A DNA stretch of 64,000 bases, from the NCBI GenBank assembly GCA_023213315.1, contig JAKCPI010027609.1, positions 62,001 to 126,000 of the forward strand. The letters run 5' to 3'. Origin of the DNA: Euborellia annulipes. Lineage: Eukaryota; Arthropoda; Insecta; Dermaptera; Anisolabididae. Each line of letters begins with the position of its first letter. Within the stretch, counting starts at the first letter, position 1. The position numbers were made by a program, and so were the translations under genes. A model generated the notes under the pieces. The model ran no database searches, was not told where the DNA came from, and saw only the letters and a program-made list of their open reading frames with translations. Of the stretch, positions 11,217 to 22,315 are shown one piece after another.

Positions 11217-11261
11217 TGGAGACAGTTTCGGCTATAATTAAATATCGCCATCCTCAGTCCA
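11217..11261 (-). ncRNA. Hammerhead-like ribozyme motif
   Basis: On minus: stem I TGGA, CTGAGGA, one unpaired T, stem II GGCGATA...TATAGCC (one mismatch), GAAA, CTG, TC, then TCCA closing stem I. All conserved core bases are present and U16.1-C17 would precede cleavage. The unpaired base between A9 and stem II differs from the canonical core, so activity is uncertain. Confidence 0.5.
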
Positions 11262-11348
11262 TTTTCGAGAGCATGCACTCAAATGCCACTGCATTGAGTC
11301 AAAAGTAGAGTTGTTGATTGGTGGGTATTAATATACCCACCAATTGAC

Positions 11349-11611
11349 CATAGGCATCATTTGGGGGAGGGGGCATTTGTCCCTCCACAAGGGCTCTGAT
11401 TTTTATAAAATTTTATATTATTCTAAATAAAATACACCAAAATTCATCTAGGAGTATACAAACTGTACAAAATTAAACAATTAATTATATTAAATATGTT
11501 TTGGCCAAATTTGAGTACCCATTTGTAAGTAAATTTTAAGAAAAAAAAATGTTTGCCCCCAAGAAAAAATTTGCTCCCCCCCCCCAAGAAAAAGGTGAAA
11601 TGACGCCACTG
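11349..11611. mobile_element. hAT-type MITE, 263 bp
   Basis: Ends CATAGGCATCATTTGGGG and GAAATGACGCCACTG, perfect 8-bp duplication CAATTGAC at 11341-11348 and 11612-11619. Interior AT-rich, with a C run near the right end. It lies between the two hammerhead-like arms and is therefore younger than that pair. Confidence 0.9.
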
Positions 11612-12075
11612 CAATTGACAACTCTACATTTGACTCAATGCATTGGCATTTGAGTGCATACTCTCGAAAATGGACTGAGGATGGCGATATTTAATTATAG
11701 TCAAAACTGTCTCCACTACTCTTGAGTTTCATTTTGTAGAGAGTACTTCCTGGCTGCCCGCTCCCTCTTCTATTGTTGATATACAACAGCCACTTCACAA
11801 ATTGAAAACTGTTTTATTGATAATATTTAATATTTATTTTTTTCTATTAAAAGGATTTTCATATGAATTTGTCTGTAAAGGGATTTAATAAAGTTTCTCT
11901 ATTGAAAACATTATATTAATTAGGAACCGACCGAATATTCGGTTTCGGTTACGGTTTCGGCCAGTTTCGGCCAAAAATCATGGTTTCGGCCGTAGTTTCG
12001 GTTTCGGCCAAAAAGTGGCCGAACCTTTCGGCCGGCCGAAACCAGAGTCTGAAAAAATGGGATGAGACTCGCATC

Positions 12076-12853
<778 letters not shown>

Positions 12854-13033
12854 AAAAAAAGGTCAAATAATTTGCACTTGAGGGAGAAAAAAATTTTAGT
12901 CTCCCTAAAAAAAAAAAATTAGGTGTTAGCTGTGTCTTCTACACAGCCGGTGGCTTTTTAACGTGACAAAGTCTTTTGCTTGATTTAAAAAAAAAAAAAA
13001 TTTTCTCTTACCTATATTGAAATATAAAGAGAG

Positions 13034-13735
13034 AAAGTATTGTTTTTTTACTTTCTCTTACCTATGTATATATGTAATATATATATAGAGAGAAAGTATT
13101 GGATTCATGTCAAAAATTCGATGTCGAGATTTTGATGGATCTTCACGTTTTGAGGTCCCCTGAATCCAAAAAAGTGGTTTTCGCGACATGGTCTGTCTGT
13201 GGGTGGGTGGGTGGGTGGGTGGGTGGGTGTGTCTGTGTTCAATTTTAAGCATGAAGGAATTGAGCTACGAGGTTGAAATTCTATATTTAACTTAAACACC
13301 CCCGGGACCGGAAAAATAAGCTTTTAATCAAAATCGGCCAAAGAGTACTAGTACTTTACTGATGTACTTTTTCAGTTTTTTTCGATTTTCTCAAAATTTG
13401 CTCCAACGATTTTTTTTTAAATTCAAAAATCAATTATTTTTTAGATGCTCTTTAAAATGTATATTCTCATTTTGCAATTGAAATCTTCTGAAGACCACTT
13501 TACTCTTGTACTCCATAGAAAAGATAGGAGATATGGTTGCCATGGCAACAAAATATAAATATTTTGCCATACTTATAAATTTTACAACTTGAAAATCGAA
13601 TGTACCGTACTGTCGGAAACTAAATACATGTCGACACAAAAAATCTGGTGAGACAAGCACAGTACACAACTTTCGATTACCGAAGGTAAGAGAAAGTTGT
13701 GTGCTGTGCGCCAGTCATACCAGATTTTTTTTTTT
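13034..13735 (-). repeat. HPR repeat copy, reversed
   Basis: It mirrors the copy at 12076-12853 with about 180 bp between them: TA end at 13034-13090, a GGGT-rich version of the CA tract at 13198-13230, and the terminal hairpin at 13641-13726. Confidence 0.85.
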
Positions 13736-13836
13736 TTACTAGTAGTTTGTTTTCATAAATAAACATGTTCAAACATTTTCATTGAAACAATATATGACAG
13801 GTGTGGCTTTTTTTTTATCCATTAAGAGCGACTTAT

Positions 13837-14327
13837 GCCTAAAAAATGAGGTTTTTCGAGAAAAAATTAATTTTGGAGTTAATTACTCGGGATCTTTTTA
13901 TTTGTTCTATTAGAGGTTATCTTTCTGCACCAAATGACATCCCATTTAGTCTGATCTGATTAGCCATTCGGAATCTACAGGGGTTTAAAATTTCGAAAAA
14001 TGAAATCCCGCCGAGTGCTCTCATGCGGTAAAATGACCTCATATCAAAAAAAAGAAAAAAAGCCCTGGGGGTATTGGACCACTCTTTCTAAAACTATATT
14101 TAGATTTAATGTAGCTTTTATGGTCAAGTCGCTATGCGTTGCACAATTAGAGCTATTTTTCGATATTTTTTTGCCTAAAAAAATGAGGTTTTGCGAGAAA
14201 AAAACCAATTTTGAAGTTAATTACTCGGGATTTTTTTATTTATTCTATTAGAGGTTTTCTTTCTGCACCAAATGACATCCCATTTAGTCTGATCTGATTA
14301 GCCGTTCAGAATCTACAGGGGTTTAAA
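13837..14327. repeat. Direct duplication with 336-bp spacing
   Basis: Segments 13837-13988 and 14173-14327 are about 90 percent identical (GCCTAAAAAATGAGG, GAGTTAATTACTCGGGAT, CCCATTTAGTCTGATCTG, TCTACAGGGGTTTAAA). Both belong to the 1.6-kb insertion. No protein is encoded. Confidence 0.8.
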
Positions 14328-14746
14328 CTTTCAAATTAGAATTTACCGCAGCGCGGTAAAATAAAATGATAGGAAAAAAATAAATGGTGAAATCTTTAGC
14401 TGAAAACTCAATCTTTCTAACCGTATATTTCTCATAATTATACCTCTTAAGACAGAGGAGTTATTCAAGCCAATAAACTTTTACGTGCATGCCCCTCTAA
14501 CATGCCACTATAGACACATGATTTGTAAGACGTTGTCACGTCAAAAGGTAAAATGATTTTCACGGGAGGGAAAAAAAATTCAAAAAAAAAAAAAAGTAAA
14601 ATGAAAAAATTTTTTTTATAGGAAATACAAGTTTCGGTTTCGGTTACGGTTTCGGCCGAAACTAAGGTTGAGGCCGAATATTCGGTTTCGGTTTCGGTTT
14701 CGGCTGAAAATCTTGTTTCGGTCGGACCCTAATATTAATTACAATT

Positions 14747-14777
14747 GGAAAGGGCGCGGCTTCGCCGCGCCCTTTCC
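14747..14777. repeat. Perfect GC hairpin
   Basis: Fourteen-base arms GGAAAGGGCGCGGC and their exact complement enclose TTC. It directly follows the right duplication of the hAT element; no run of T follows, so a terminator reading is not supported. Confidence 0.7.
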
Positions 14778-15589
14778 ACCTTGGCCCTGGCGGTCTGCCT
14801 CTCGGAACGTGATCAGTAGTTTTCCCCTTAATTTTAAAGCCCATATGGTTTTGGCCCAAATGAAAATATACTGAATCAAGTTTAAAATTTGAGTATTCGC
14901 CCTGCCCGGCCTGTGGGTTTTGAAGGCCATGAAAAATTTAAGGGCGGGTCGCAAGTCTAAATTTCTTTTTAATAAACTGATTCGGGCGGACGGGCATGCA
15001 AATAAAATCGGACGGGCAGGGTCCTATTAAAAAAAATCAACAATTTTAAAATATTTCTTTTTCCGACATCTGAAAAAGTTTATTTTTTATTATAAATTTA
15101 AAAAGTTAAAAAAAATAAATAATTTTTTTTTTTATTTGATATATTATTTACAACTTTTTAGTAAATGAAAGAAAATTTGTTTTATTTTATACAATGTAAG
15201 ATTCAGGGGATTGGAGTAGCCAGAAATTTTTGATGGGGGGATCAAGAAATTTTTTTCAAAAATTTAAGATTATTTTAGGGTATTTATAAAAATTCATTTT
15301 GCTTTGTTTTTTTAGCAAGAGTAAATTATTATATTTTACTTTCTCTTACCCTATGTGAAATATAATTTGTATTAAATATCTAGTCATGGCTTGGGTCCCA
15401 TGGGGGGGGGAAGGGTTGAACCCCCAAACCCCCCAGCCAGGGGGGCTACGCCTATGATTCAGGGTTATTTTATAATAAAATTATTTTATTTAAAAATTGC
15501 TAGACATTCGACATTGATTCATTCATTCTCTAAATTTCCGGATGGGACGGGAGGGTTTGAAAAATTACCGGGCAGTAATCAAACTCCTT
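14778..15589. other. MITE debris, no gene
   Basis: Fragments with CGGGCGGACGGGCATGC and CTACGCCTATG ends look like worn hAT MITEs, and 15335-15355 has an HPR-like ACTTTCTCTTACCCTAT end. Nothing complete. Confidence 0.4.
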
Positions 15590-16394
15590 GGATACGGGGA
15601 TGATTTGATGCTACTTGCTATTAATAAAAATGACTTGCAGGAAATGGTGAATCAATTGGATGAATATTGCAAAAAATAAAATTTGGTTATAAACTTAAAT
15701 AAATCCAAAATAGTAGTATTTAGGAATGGGGGAAGGTCTGCCAAACACGGAGTGTGGAATTACAGAGGAGAGAATATTGAAGTTGTTAATAGTTATAAAT
15801 ACTTGGGGATAACTCTTACATCTGGATTATCGATAGAGAAACATTTGGGGAGAAGGTTTCAAAAGCAAAATTTGCATTAAATTCGTTTAATAATCTGCTA
15901 AATAAAAAAAAATTCCTTTTTCTTCAAAGCTGCACATCTTCTTTGTTGTCTCACAAGCAATCCTCTGTTATTGAGCACAGGTGTGGGGTTCTAGAATGTT
16001 TGGGAAGGTTAGTTGCCATTTAAATATTTCTTCAAACAAATTTTTAATCTTCCCAAATTCACCCCAGATTTTTTCGTTTATTTGAAGAGTGACGTTCACC
16101 CAGCTTTTCTGTATGCTCTCAAACTTTACTTAAAATATATACTTAGATGTTTGAACCTACCCGACAATAGATATCCTGCCATTCTTGTAAGAGAAATTAT
16201 TAAAAGGAAACTATTTTGGTACAGTGATTGGAGAGCAATTATTGAGTCGTATTCAGTGTCATTGGACGATTTAATTGAAAGAAAAATTACTGTTGCAGAA
16301 GTCCTAGACACTGTTAAAAATAAATAATACAATGATTTTATATCTGTGGCGCAAAATAGAACTAAACAGAATCTATATAAAAAATTAGATTTAA

Positions 16395-17614
16395 CCCATT
16401 TCTTCCCGGCGTTGCGTATACGCAACACCAAGTTTAACTTCATAAAATGCAGTCAAAATGAAGTTTTTATGCAAAAGTCATCATTCATTTATTAAAAGGC
16501 ATTCATAAGCTTTCTTTCTATGTATTTATTTACATTTCAAAATAAGTGCAACACTCCGTGAAAAAAAATTAATTACTGAACACCTGTTTTTATCAATATT
16601 TTTCAATAATTTTTTTCAAGTACTAAAATATATTTAATTCAACTTTTATGTACATATTCCAGAATGTTATAGATGTGGAATACACATATATTTTTTTTCT
16701 AAAATATATTAGACCTATGACACAGTAGCGAATGATACATTTATCCGTTGCACTGACGTTGCGGAGTTCCCCGGCTCGGTTTTTAGTAGTAACATCGTAT
16801 TATAATATCCTTCTATGACTTTCGTATTTTATTTTATTATTATTATTGTTTTATTATTTGTCCTATTTTTCAATTATTGAACATAGAAATGTCTTTCTAC
16901 AAAAAGAAAATACAAACAGCTGAGAAAATTAAAGCTATTTTTGAGGAATTAGAGGGAGAAGAAGCCATTGATGTAGTCATGATAGCTCATAAAGTAGATA
17001 AACTAACTGATGAAGAAGAAATAGAAAATGGACTTATGATTATCAATGACGGGGGTGAATAATTACAGTACATATAGTGCTACATATAAAATTTATGCCA
17101 GTATATACGACAAAACAGATATATCAGTACCTGAAACTACTAATTTCTGATGAACCACACTAGAAAAAAATGTATCCTATAACAAATGGGCCGAAGTGTG
17201 TCCCAACTAACAGGAATACTCCTAAAAACTGTAAAGTCAGATGTGTCTAAGAAATAAAAAATAAATTTGGGAATTTGACACGCTTACAATTGTTTGAACA
17301 TTTCTTAGACGAAATAGTGGAGGATATAGTAGAGTTTTGAATAAACTATGCTCAAACTAAAATAACCTGACATTTGTAATTTCAATAAGAACATTAAGAG
17401 AGAACAGAACTCTCCATATTATAATCCGCGATGAAGAAAATGCGCAGACGAGATGCAAAATTTGCAAAATCCAGATGATCTACATATGCAAAAAATATCA
17501 GTTTCACCTTCATTCACATTTTGTTTTAAATTTCATGAGTAATAGAATCAATCTTGTTCAGTTTTTTCATACAATCATGAATATTTAACATTTTGAGCAA
17601 AGAAAAGTAGGTGA
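16395..17614 (+). mobile_element. Internally deleted piggyBac-like element
   Basis: It sits in the CR1 relic after TTAA (16391-16394) and starts CCCATTTCTTCCCGG, as piggyBac termini do. Transposase remnants come in the right order: an acidic N-terminus from ATG 16889 (VDKLTDEEEIENG), then LTRLQLFEHFLDEIVEDIVE at 17275-17334, then a cysteine-rich tail RCKICKIQMIYICKK at 17451-17495. The catalytic DDD core between the last two is absent. The right end is weak: the expected TTAA reads TTGA at 17615-17618. Non-autonomous and dead. Confidence 0.8.
16411..16426. repeat. 16-bp perfect palindrome in piggyBac end
   Basis: GTTGCGTATACGCAAC lies 16 bp inside the left terminus. Subterminal palindromes in this place could bind transposase; the right end has no visible partner. 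Confidence 0.6.
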
Positions 17615-18458
17615 TTGAAATAAAAAAGTTAATCGTCAGTATGATTTTCAAACTATCGCTTGGATACTGAAAATTAGGGGAGAACTCCTTTACCTAAATA
17701 AGCACTATTTAGGAATGATGTGTGTTTATGTTCGCTTTGTAATATGAATGTGGACGAGGATGTGTATCATTTTATTTGTGAATGCCCAATTTTTAGAAAC
17801 TTCAAATTATTGTATTTAAAAATTGAATTCCTCAACTTAGAAAATGTCATATTGTATTTGAATGGTAATGCTACCCAGATAGCACACATTCGTCTTATGT
17901 ATGTACATCCTATGTCCCGCCGCGACCTGTCGTTCGTCTTATGCAGATACATTTTGGGTCGCAGGACCTACGATGTAGGTACATTTTATGGAGCTCTTCC
18001 TACATTCCATGCGTACATAAGGTGTCCCGTTTAGGTCCTGTCTATGGCCCCGTGCGACCCGAACAGTACCTTTGTGCGTACTGCCAGGACGAATCTTTTT
18101 GGTCCCGTGCGCGACCCAGGAATATGTTTTTAATATATTCTACATCCAAATTTGGTCCTGCAGATTCTTATTTATTTTCATCTTATTTTTGCGTTATGTT
18201 AAAAAAATTAAGACTCCATTTGGCATAGGACATTATCATGCAGAGGGATTAACACAGTAAAAACTTAAATTATAAATAGTTTTAATTATTTTAATTTTTT
18301 TTTTTTTATTATTGTTTTTATATGGGAAAACTTTGAAACAGAAACTCCAAAGCACAAAAGATAAAGAAAAAACACATTTTGTATAACAACTTTTTTTTTA
18401 TTTGAGGAATAAGAATTTAAAATTAATAAATAATAATATTGAGATGATGGCTGAACTA

Positions 18459-18797
18459 TTAGCAGATGTGAGTAGAATGGCAGCCAGGAAAGAAATCAGA
18501 CAAAAATTTAATCAATCTTTATCTAATTTTATTTCGATTGCCGACATTTCGGACGCAAATCGCGCCCTTCCTCAGGACAATAGACAGTTAATAAAATACA
18601 GATGGGCGTATTTTTTTTTTTTTTTTTTAACAATATAAAAACACAATTCATGGGTGTACGATTCATTGTTTCTTGCTGACCTGAGGAAGTGCGCAATTTG
18701 CGTCCGAAACGTCGGTAATCGAAATAAAATTAGATAAAGATTGATTAGATTTTTGTCTGATTTCTTTCCTGGCTGCCATCCTACTCGTATCTGTTAA
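18459..18797. mobile_element. Inverted pair of hammerhead-like elements
   Basis: Two 118-bp arms, 18459-18576 and 18680-18797, are reverse complements at about 92 percent. Shared blocks include GGCAGCCAGGAAAGAAATC and ATCTAATTTTATTTCGAT. Each arm carries the CTGAGGA...GAAA motif facing the centre. GGCAGCCAGGAA is shared with the pair at 11.2-11.8 kb, linking the two as related families. Confidence 0.7.
18537..18581 (-). ncRNA. Hammerhead-like ribozyme motif
   Basis: On minus: ATTGTC, CTGAGGA, A, stem II GGGCGC-GATTT-GCGTCC (six pairs, one G-U), GAAA, TG, TC, GGCAAT. Stem I pairs ATTGTC with GGCAAT over six positions with one wobble. All invariant core bases are present. As in the other copies, one base is unpaired between A9 and stem II and stem III is reduced to A-U with two bases between, so it may act only as a dimer or not at all. 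The opposite-arm copy has lost stem I. Confidence 0.55.
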
Positions 18798-19069
18798 TAA
18801 ATAATAATTATACAAAAAGATAACATTATAAAATAAATAAAATATACCGGTACATAATATTGCTAGATTCATAAAATGGTCTAGGACTTTTTTTAAACAA
18901 AGATAAACATACATTTGGAAAAATACTGATTAAATTTTTATAATCGTTGTTTTCTTCCATATTTCTTCCGGTTGATAGAAAAGACATTTCTATTTTCTCA
19001 AGGAGATTTGTTCATTTCAGCCTGCTTACAAAAGACAATTGATCTAAAAAAAAAGAAAAAATTATAAAA

Positions 19070-19236
19070 TTATTATGATTCTCGCACCGGAGTCCCGGGT
19101 TCGCTTCCCATCCCAAGCGAGAAAAATTTATTTCATTTGATTTGACTACAAATCATTTGAAATAAATAGGGATGGGGTCTAAAGGGCCTTAGATGCCGAG
19201 AAGGACCTTTAAAAAAAAAAAAAAAAAAAAAAAAAA
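19070..19236 (+). mobile_element. tRNA-derived SINE, 5'-truncated
   Basis: GGGTTCGCTTCC near 19097 resembles a pol III B box (GGTTCGANTCC). A body with repeated TCATTTGA motifs follows, then GCCTTAGATGCCGAGAAGG and a 26-base A tail (19211-19236). The A box is missing. Confidence 0.6.
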
Positions 19237-20164
19237 TTATTATGAAACAATTATTTAGATATTTTTTTGACAAAAAAGTTTATAAAAAAAAAAAAAAAAA
19301 TTTGTCAACTCATGAATTTCGTTGGAACAGAAATTGAAAAATACATCTTCTCAGGTCAAAAGCTGAATGCAGACTAAAGCTAGAAAGCGGTCAGTTTTAG
19401 CAGGCAGGTAGTCTATCCCTTTACAAAGGGCATTGCCATTTTTGAATACAATGACGCTGGGTTTTTCCTGGGTTTTTCCAATTGTTTAATATTTTATTTT
19501 TTTTCCATTCCAGCCATCTTTTTGTCAATTCTAAGCCACTGTCCGCATTCCATTCGTCTAAATTTTAATAGCATTTTAATTAGGCGATTTTCTAATATGT
19601 TATTACAATCATCATATAAATTGTGACAAGATTGCATTTCTTCTTGGTATATCAAACGAGCTCTTTTATAAACATGCCATTATAAATTATAATTTCTTTC
19701 CCAAATACAGGGCCAAAAATTGGGGGAAGATTTTAAACCACGCGGTAAGCCCATTTTCTGCAGATTAGTCAATCAAACAAGTATATGCAAATAAATGTTC
19801 CAATACCTAGAAAAATTGAAAGATTTTGGAAGATGAAATAAAAAGACAAACTTGTTTTCGGTCCTAATTTTATTTTATCTTCTATCTCTATTACGGGCTT
19901 TCTCCACATTGTCTTTAAAGATTTTATTTTTATAATAAATAATATAAATAATAAAAAATAAAACCAAACTTACCTTTTTATATAGGAATCCTAAAAAAAA
20001 CAATTATTTGTTCAATGTTCATAAAAAAAAATTAAACAAAATATTTATACAAAAATTTAAAAATTTGATAAATTTTATTTTATTAGGATTAGCATTCCAA
20101 CATATTAATGGATCATAACTTCACATTTGTTTTGGTAAATAAAATTGATAAAAAAAATTTTTCT

Positions 20165-20505
20165 TTGAAAAAATTCTAAGTTTACAGCCGGAATTGGTCC
20201 GGTATGCGACCTACACTTGTATTTTTTTTTTCTTTTTTTTTTTGAAAAAAAATTCTAAGTTTACAGCCGGAATAGGTCCGCTATGCGACCTACACTTGTG
20301 TATTTTTTAAATATATTTTTAATAATTTCCAAAACCCTTGAAAAAGAGAAATAAATAATTTGAAAAAAAAAATTAACATTTTTTTAAAATATTCTATCTC
20401 TAAGCCGTATGAGGAACTGAAAAAAATACTTTGAAAATACAAAAATATTTTTTTGAAAAAAATTCTAAGTGTATGTCTGGAATAGGTCGGGGCGGGACAT
20501 CTTAT
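20165..20505. repeat. Three subterminal repeats of the TA transposon
   Basis: GAAAAAAATTCTAAGT followed by a GGAATAGGTCC-type block starts at about 20168, 20244 and 20454. The first two continue into GCGACCTACACTTGT, the third into the TIR region. Confidence 0.75.
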
Positions 20506-20720
20506 GTACATACATGATTGGACGTATCCGCCATGTTAGCCCGCTTTACTTACCATTTAGGTCCAGGTACGTCTTGGCCGTAAACTGGAACTAAACGGTA
20601 GGTACATAAGACGAAGTGTGCTATCTGGGTAATATCAACAAGCTAATTAAATATTGTAGAAGTGCTTGGAATTATAACAGACTTGGTGACTCTTACCTGT
20701 AACAAAAAGAAAAAATAAAT

Positions 20721-21552
20721 TGTTGCTTAATGCATTGAAGAATTAAAAAAAAGAAGTTAAAATTTTACATTTTAAATATGTTGGACTTCGTTAATTGCTT
20801 GCTGTTATATACGTTGGCTTAGAAACAAAGTTGTTGTTAAATATAAATAGATAATTCAATAAATATTGAATCGTTTTGTCTCTCAGACGTGTTTTATTAT
20901 TTTATTAAAATATTAAATATACAACAAATATTACCATTGAAATTTGATCTATTGATAGTTTATTATTAAAAGTCATTTGAAGTGTGAATATAAATTTTTC
21001 CTACTTATCCTATTCCATATTGCTTTAATTAAATCTATTCTGTTATCTTTCTAAGATCAAAGTAAACGCCTGGGGCATTATACTAAGATCGCAGATTATA
21101 CACCCACGTAAACAAATTTACCTAATGATATGGCAAAAAGTTATTTTAACTCAGACTGAGTATTTGTTTTACTATAATAAGAATAATTGAACAATGATAT
21201 TTATTTGATGATTATAATTTTTATACAGGGTGGCCCATTAGTACGAGATCGGTAAATTGTGGCTATATAAGAAGATCGCTGCACTTTTCTAATGTTTAGC
21301 CCTGCAACAAAGTATAGGGCCTTAAAAGGCCGCAATTTTAAAATATTTGCCCAATGATCGCGAATCGTATACAGGGTGTAACGATACAAAGTTGTTTTTT
21401 TTAAATAGAACGCCCTGTATATTATTATTGCATATTTGGCTTGCCCGGTCAATTTTAGTGGGACTTTATTAAACATTCGCACTTGGTACTTAAGGCAAGC
21501 CGTTTAGGCGTTTTTTACATTTTGTGAAAAACCAGTTGTTCAGTTACAGCCG
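20721..21552. other. Spacer with ATACAGGGTG motifs
   Basis: No gene. TATACAGGGTGGCCC (21224), TATACAGGGTGTAACG (21369) and CGCCCTGTATATT (21411, reversed) are spaced repeats typical of a dispersed arthropod repeat, but no boundaries could be set. Confidence 0.4.
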
Positions 21553-22315
21553 AATAATAATAATAATAATAGAAGTCTTTATTTTTCTTGACGTTTTACA
21601 TGAAACAAATTTAAATAAATAAATTGTTTTAAGACCTTATTTCACTGGTTGTTTTAACCGTCGGGAAGGGTCGCAATAAATCATACAATTTCTCAAATAT
21701 TACATAGTACATGAGATTAAAATAAATATTACGTAGTACATGCGAAAAAAAATAGTATTACATAAGCAAAATTGGAATTCAATTCAATAATTAAACTGAG
21801 TGACCAGAAAGTGCCTATAATTCCAAGCACTTCTACAATATTTAATTAGCTTGTTGATATTAGCATTACCATTCAAATACAATATGACATTTTCTAAGTT
21901 GAGGAATTCATTTTTTAAATACAATAATTTGAAGTTTCTAAAAATTGGGCATTCACAAATAAAATGATACACATCCTCGTCCACATTCATATTACAAAGC
22001 GAACATAAACACACATCATTCCTAAATAGTGCTTATTTAGGTAAAGGAGTTCTCCCTAATTTTCAGTATCCAAGCGATAGTTTGAAAATCATACTGACGA
22101 TTAACTATTTTAAAACTTAAATCTAATTTTTTATATAGATTCTGTTTAGTTCTATTTTGCGCCACAGATATAAAATCATAAAAAAAATAAAATCATTGTA
22201 TAATTTATTTTTAACAGTGTCTAGGACTTCTGCAACAGTAATTTTTCTTTCAATTAAATCGTCCAATGACACTGAATATGACTCAATAATTGCTCTCCAA
22301 TCACTGTACCAAAAT
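21553..22315 (-). pseudogene. CR1-like relic (family b), second copy
   Basis: Minus-strand frame 21784-22014 encodes CSLCNMNVDEDVYHFICECP and the C-terminus ending WNYRHFLVTQFNY; upstream (22015-22315) are frameshifted matches to the segment at 16200-16394. It ends in an ATT-repeat tail at 21553-21571. The 5' end is cut at 22315, abutting an opposite-strand element. The piggyBac and TA transposon of the first copy are absent, so this is the empty-site reference for both. Confidence 0.8.

Larger units (their letters stand above)
11160..11775. mobile_element. Inverted pair of hammerhead-like elements
   Basis: Arms at about 11160-11325 and 11616-11775 are reverse complements at roughly 95 percent identity. 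Each contains GGCAGCCAGGAA, GTTTCATTT and the motif CTGAGGATGGCGATA...GAAACTGTC. The left arm (read on minus) keeps GAAA; in the right arm this has become AAAA. The central piece holds a 12-bp-arm palindrome around 11316-11343 and a younger hAT MITE. Layout and motif are like the terminal repeats of Penelope-like elements, but no RT or GIY-YIG domain is present. Confidence 0.6.
12911..14535. mobile_element. 1.6-kb insertion with ACGTGACAA-type ends
   Basis: It interrupts the hAT element exactly between its CTCCCTAAAAA and AAAAGGTAAAATGATT portions. The left part has a stem CTGTGTCTTCTACACAG and AACGTGACAAAGTCTT; the right end reads AAGACGTTGTCACGTC, giving an imperfect TIR (ACGTGACAANGTCTT). 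Inside are an HPR copy and a direct repeat. The stem-loop also occurs at the right end of the element at 40572-41607. Superfamily unknown. Confidence 0.4.
17874..20629. mobile_element. TA-flanked DNA transposon, 2.76 kb
   Basis: Termini CCCAGATAGCACAC and GTGTGCTATCTGGG, with further similarity (TTCGTCTTATGTA) to about 28 bp, are flanked by TA at 17872-17873 and 20630-20631; the empty site is preserved in the second CR1 copy as GGTAATGCTAATATCAAC. Subterminal blocks contain CGTACATAAG- and CGCGACC-type repeats. No transposase frame is seen. Passengers are the hammerhead pair at 18459-18797 and a SINE at 19070-19236. TA duplication suggests Tc1/mariner-like or another TA-specific group. Confidence 0.8.
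15590..20720 (+). pseudogene. CR1-like retrotransposon relic (family b), in three pieces
   Basis: Coding remnants start with the RT catalytic motif GYGDDLMLLA at 15590, then INLNKSKIVVFRNGG and VNSYKYLGITL; after frameshifts, 16013-16327 encodes the C-terminal region with LRCLNLPDNRYPAIL. The sequence breaks at 16394 (piggyBac), resumes at 17615, reaches CSLCNMNVDEDVYHFICECP (a C-x2-C...H...C pattern) and breaks again at 17873 (TA transposon), then resumes at 20630. The uninterrupted copy at 21553-22315 shows that removing the two insertions restores the order exactly. Only the 3' third of the element is present. Confidence 0.85.

Noticed and set aside
14747..14777. Transcription terminator
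   Set aside because: Perfect GC hairpin, but no T run follows and the setting is a eukaryotic transposon flank.
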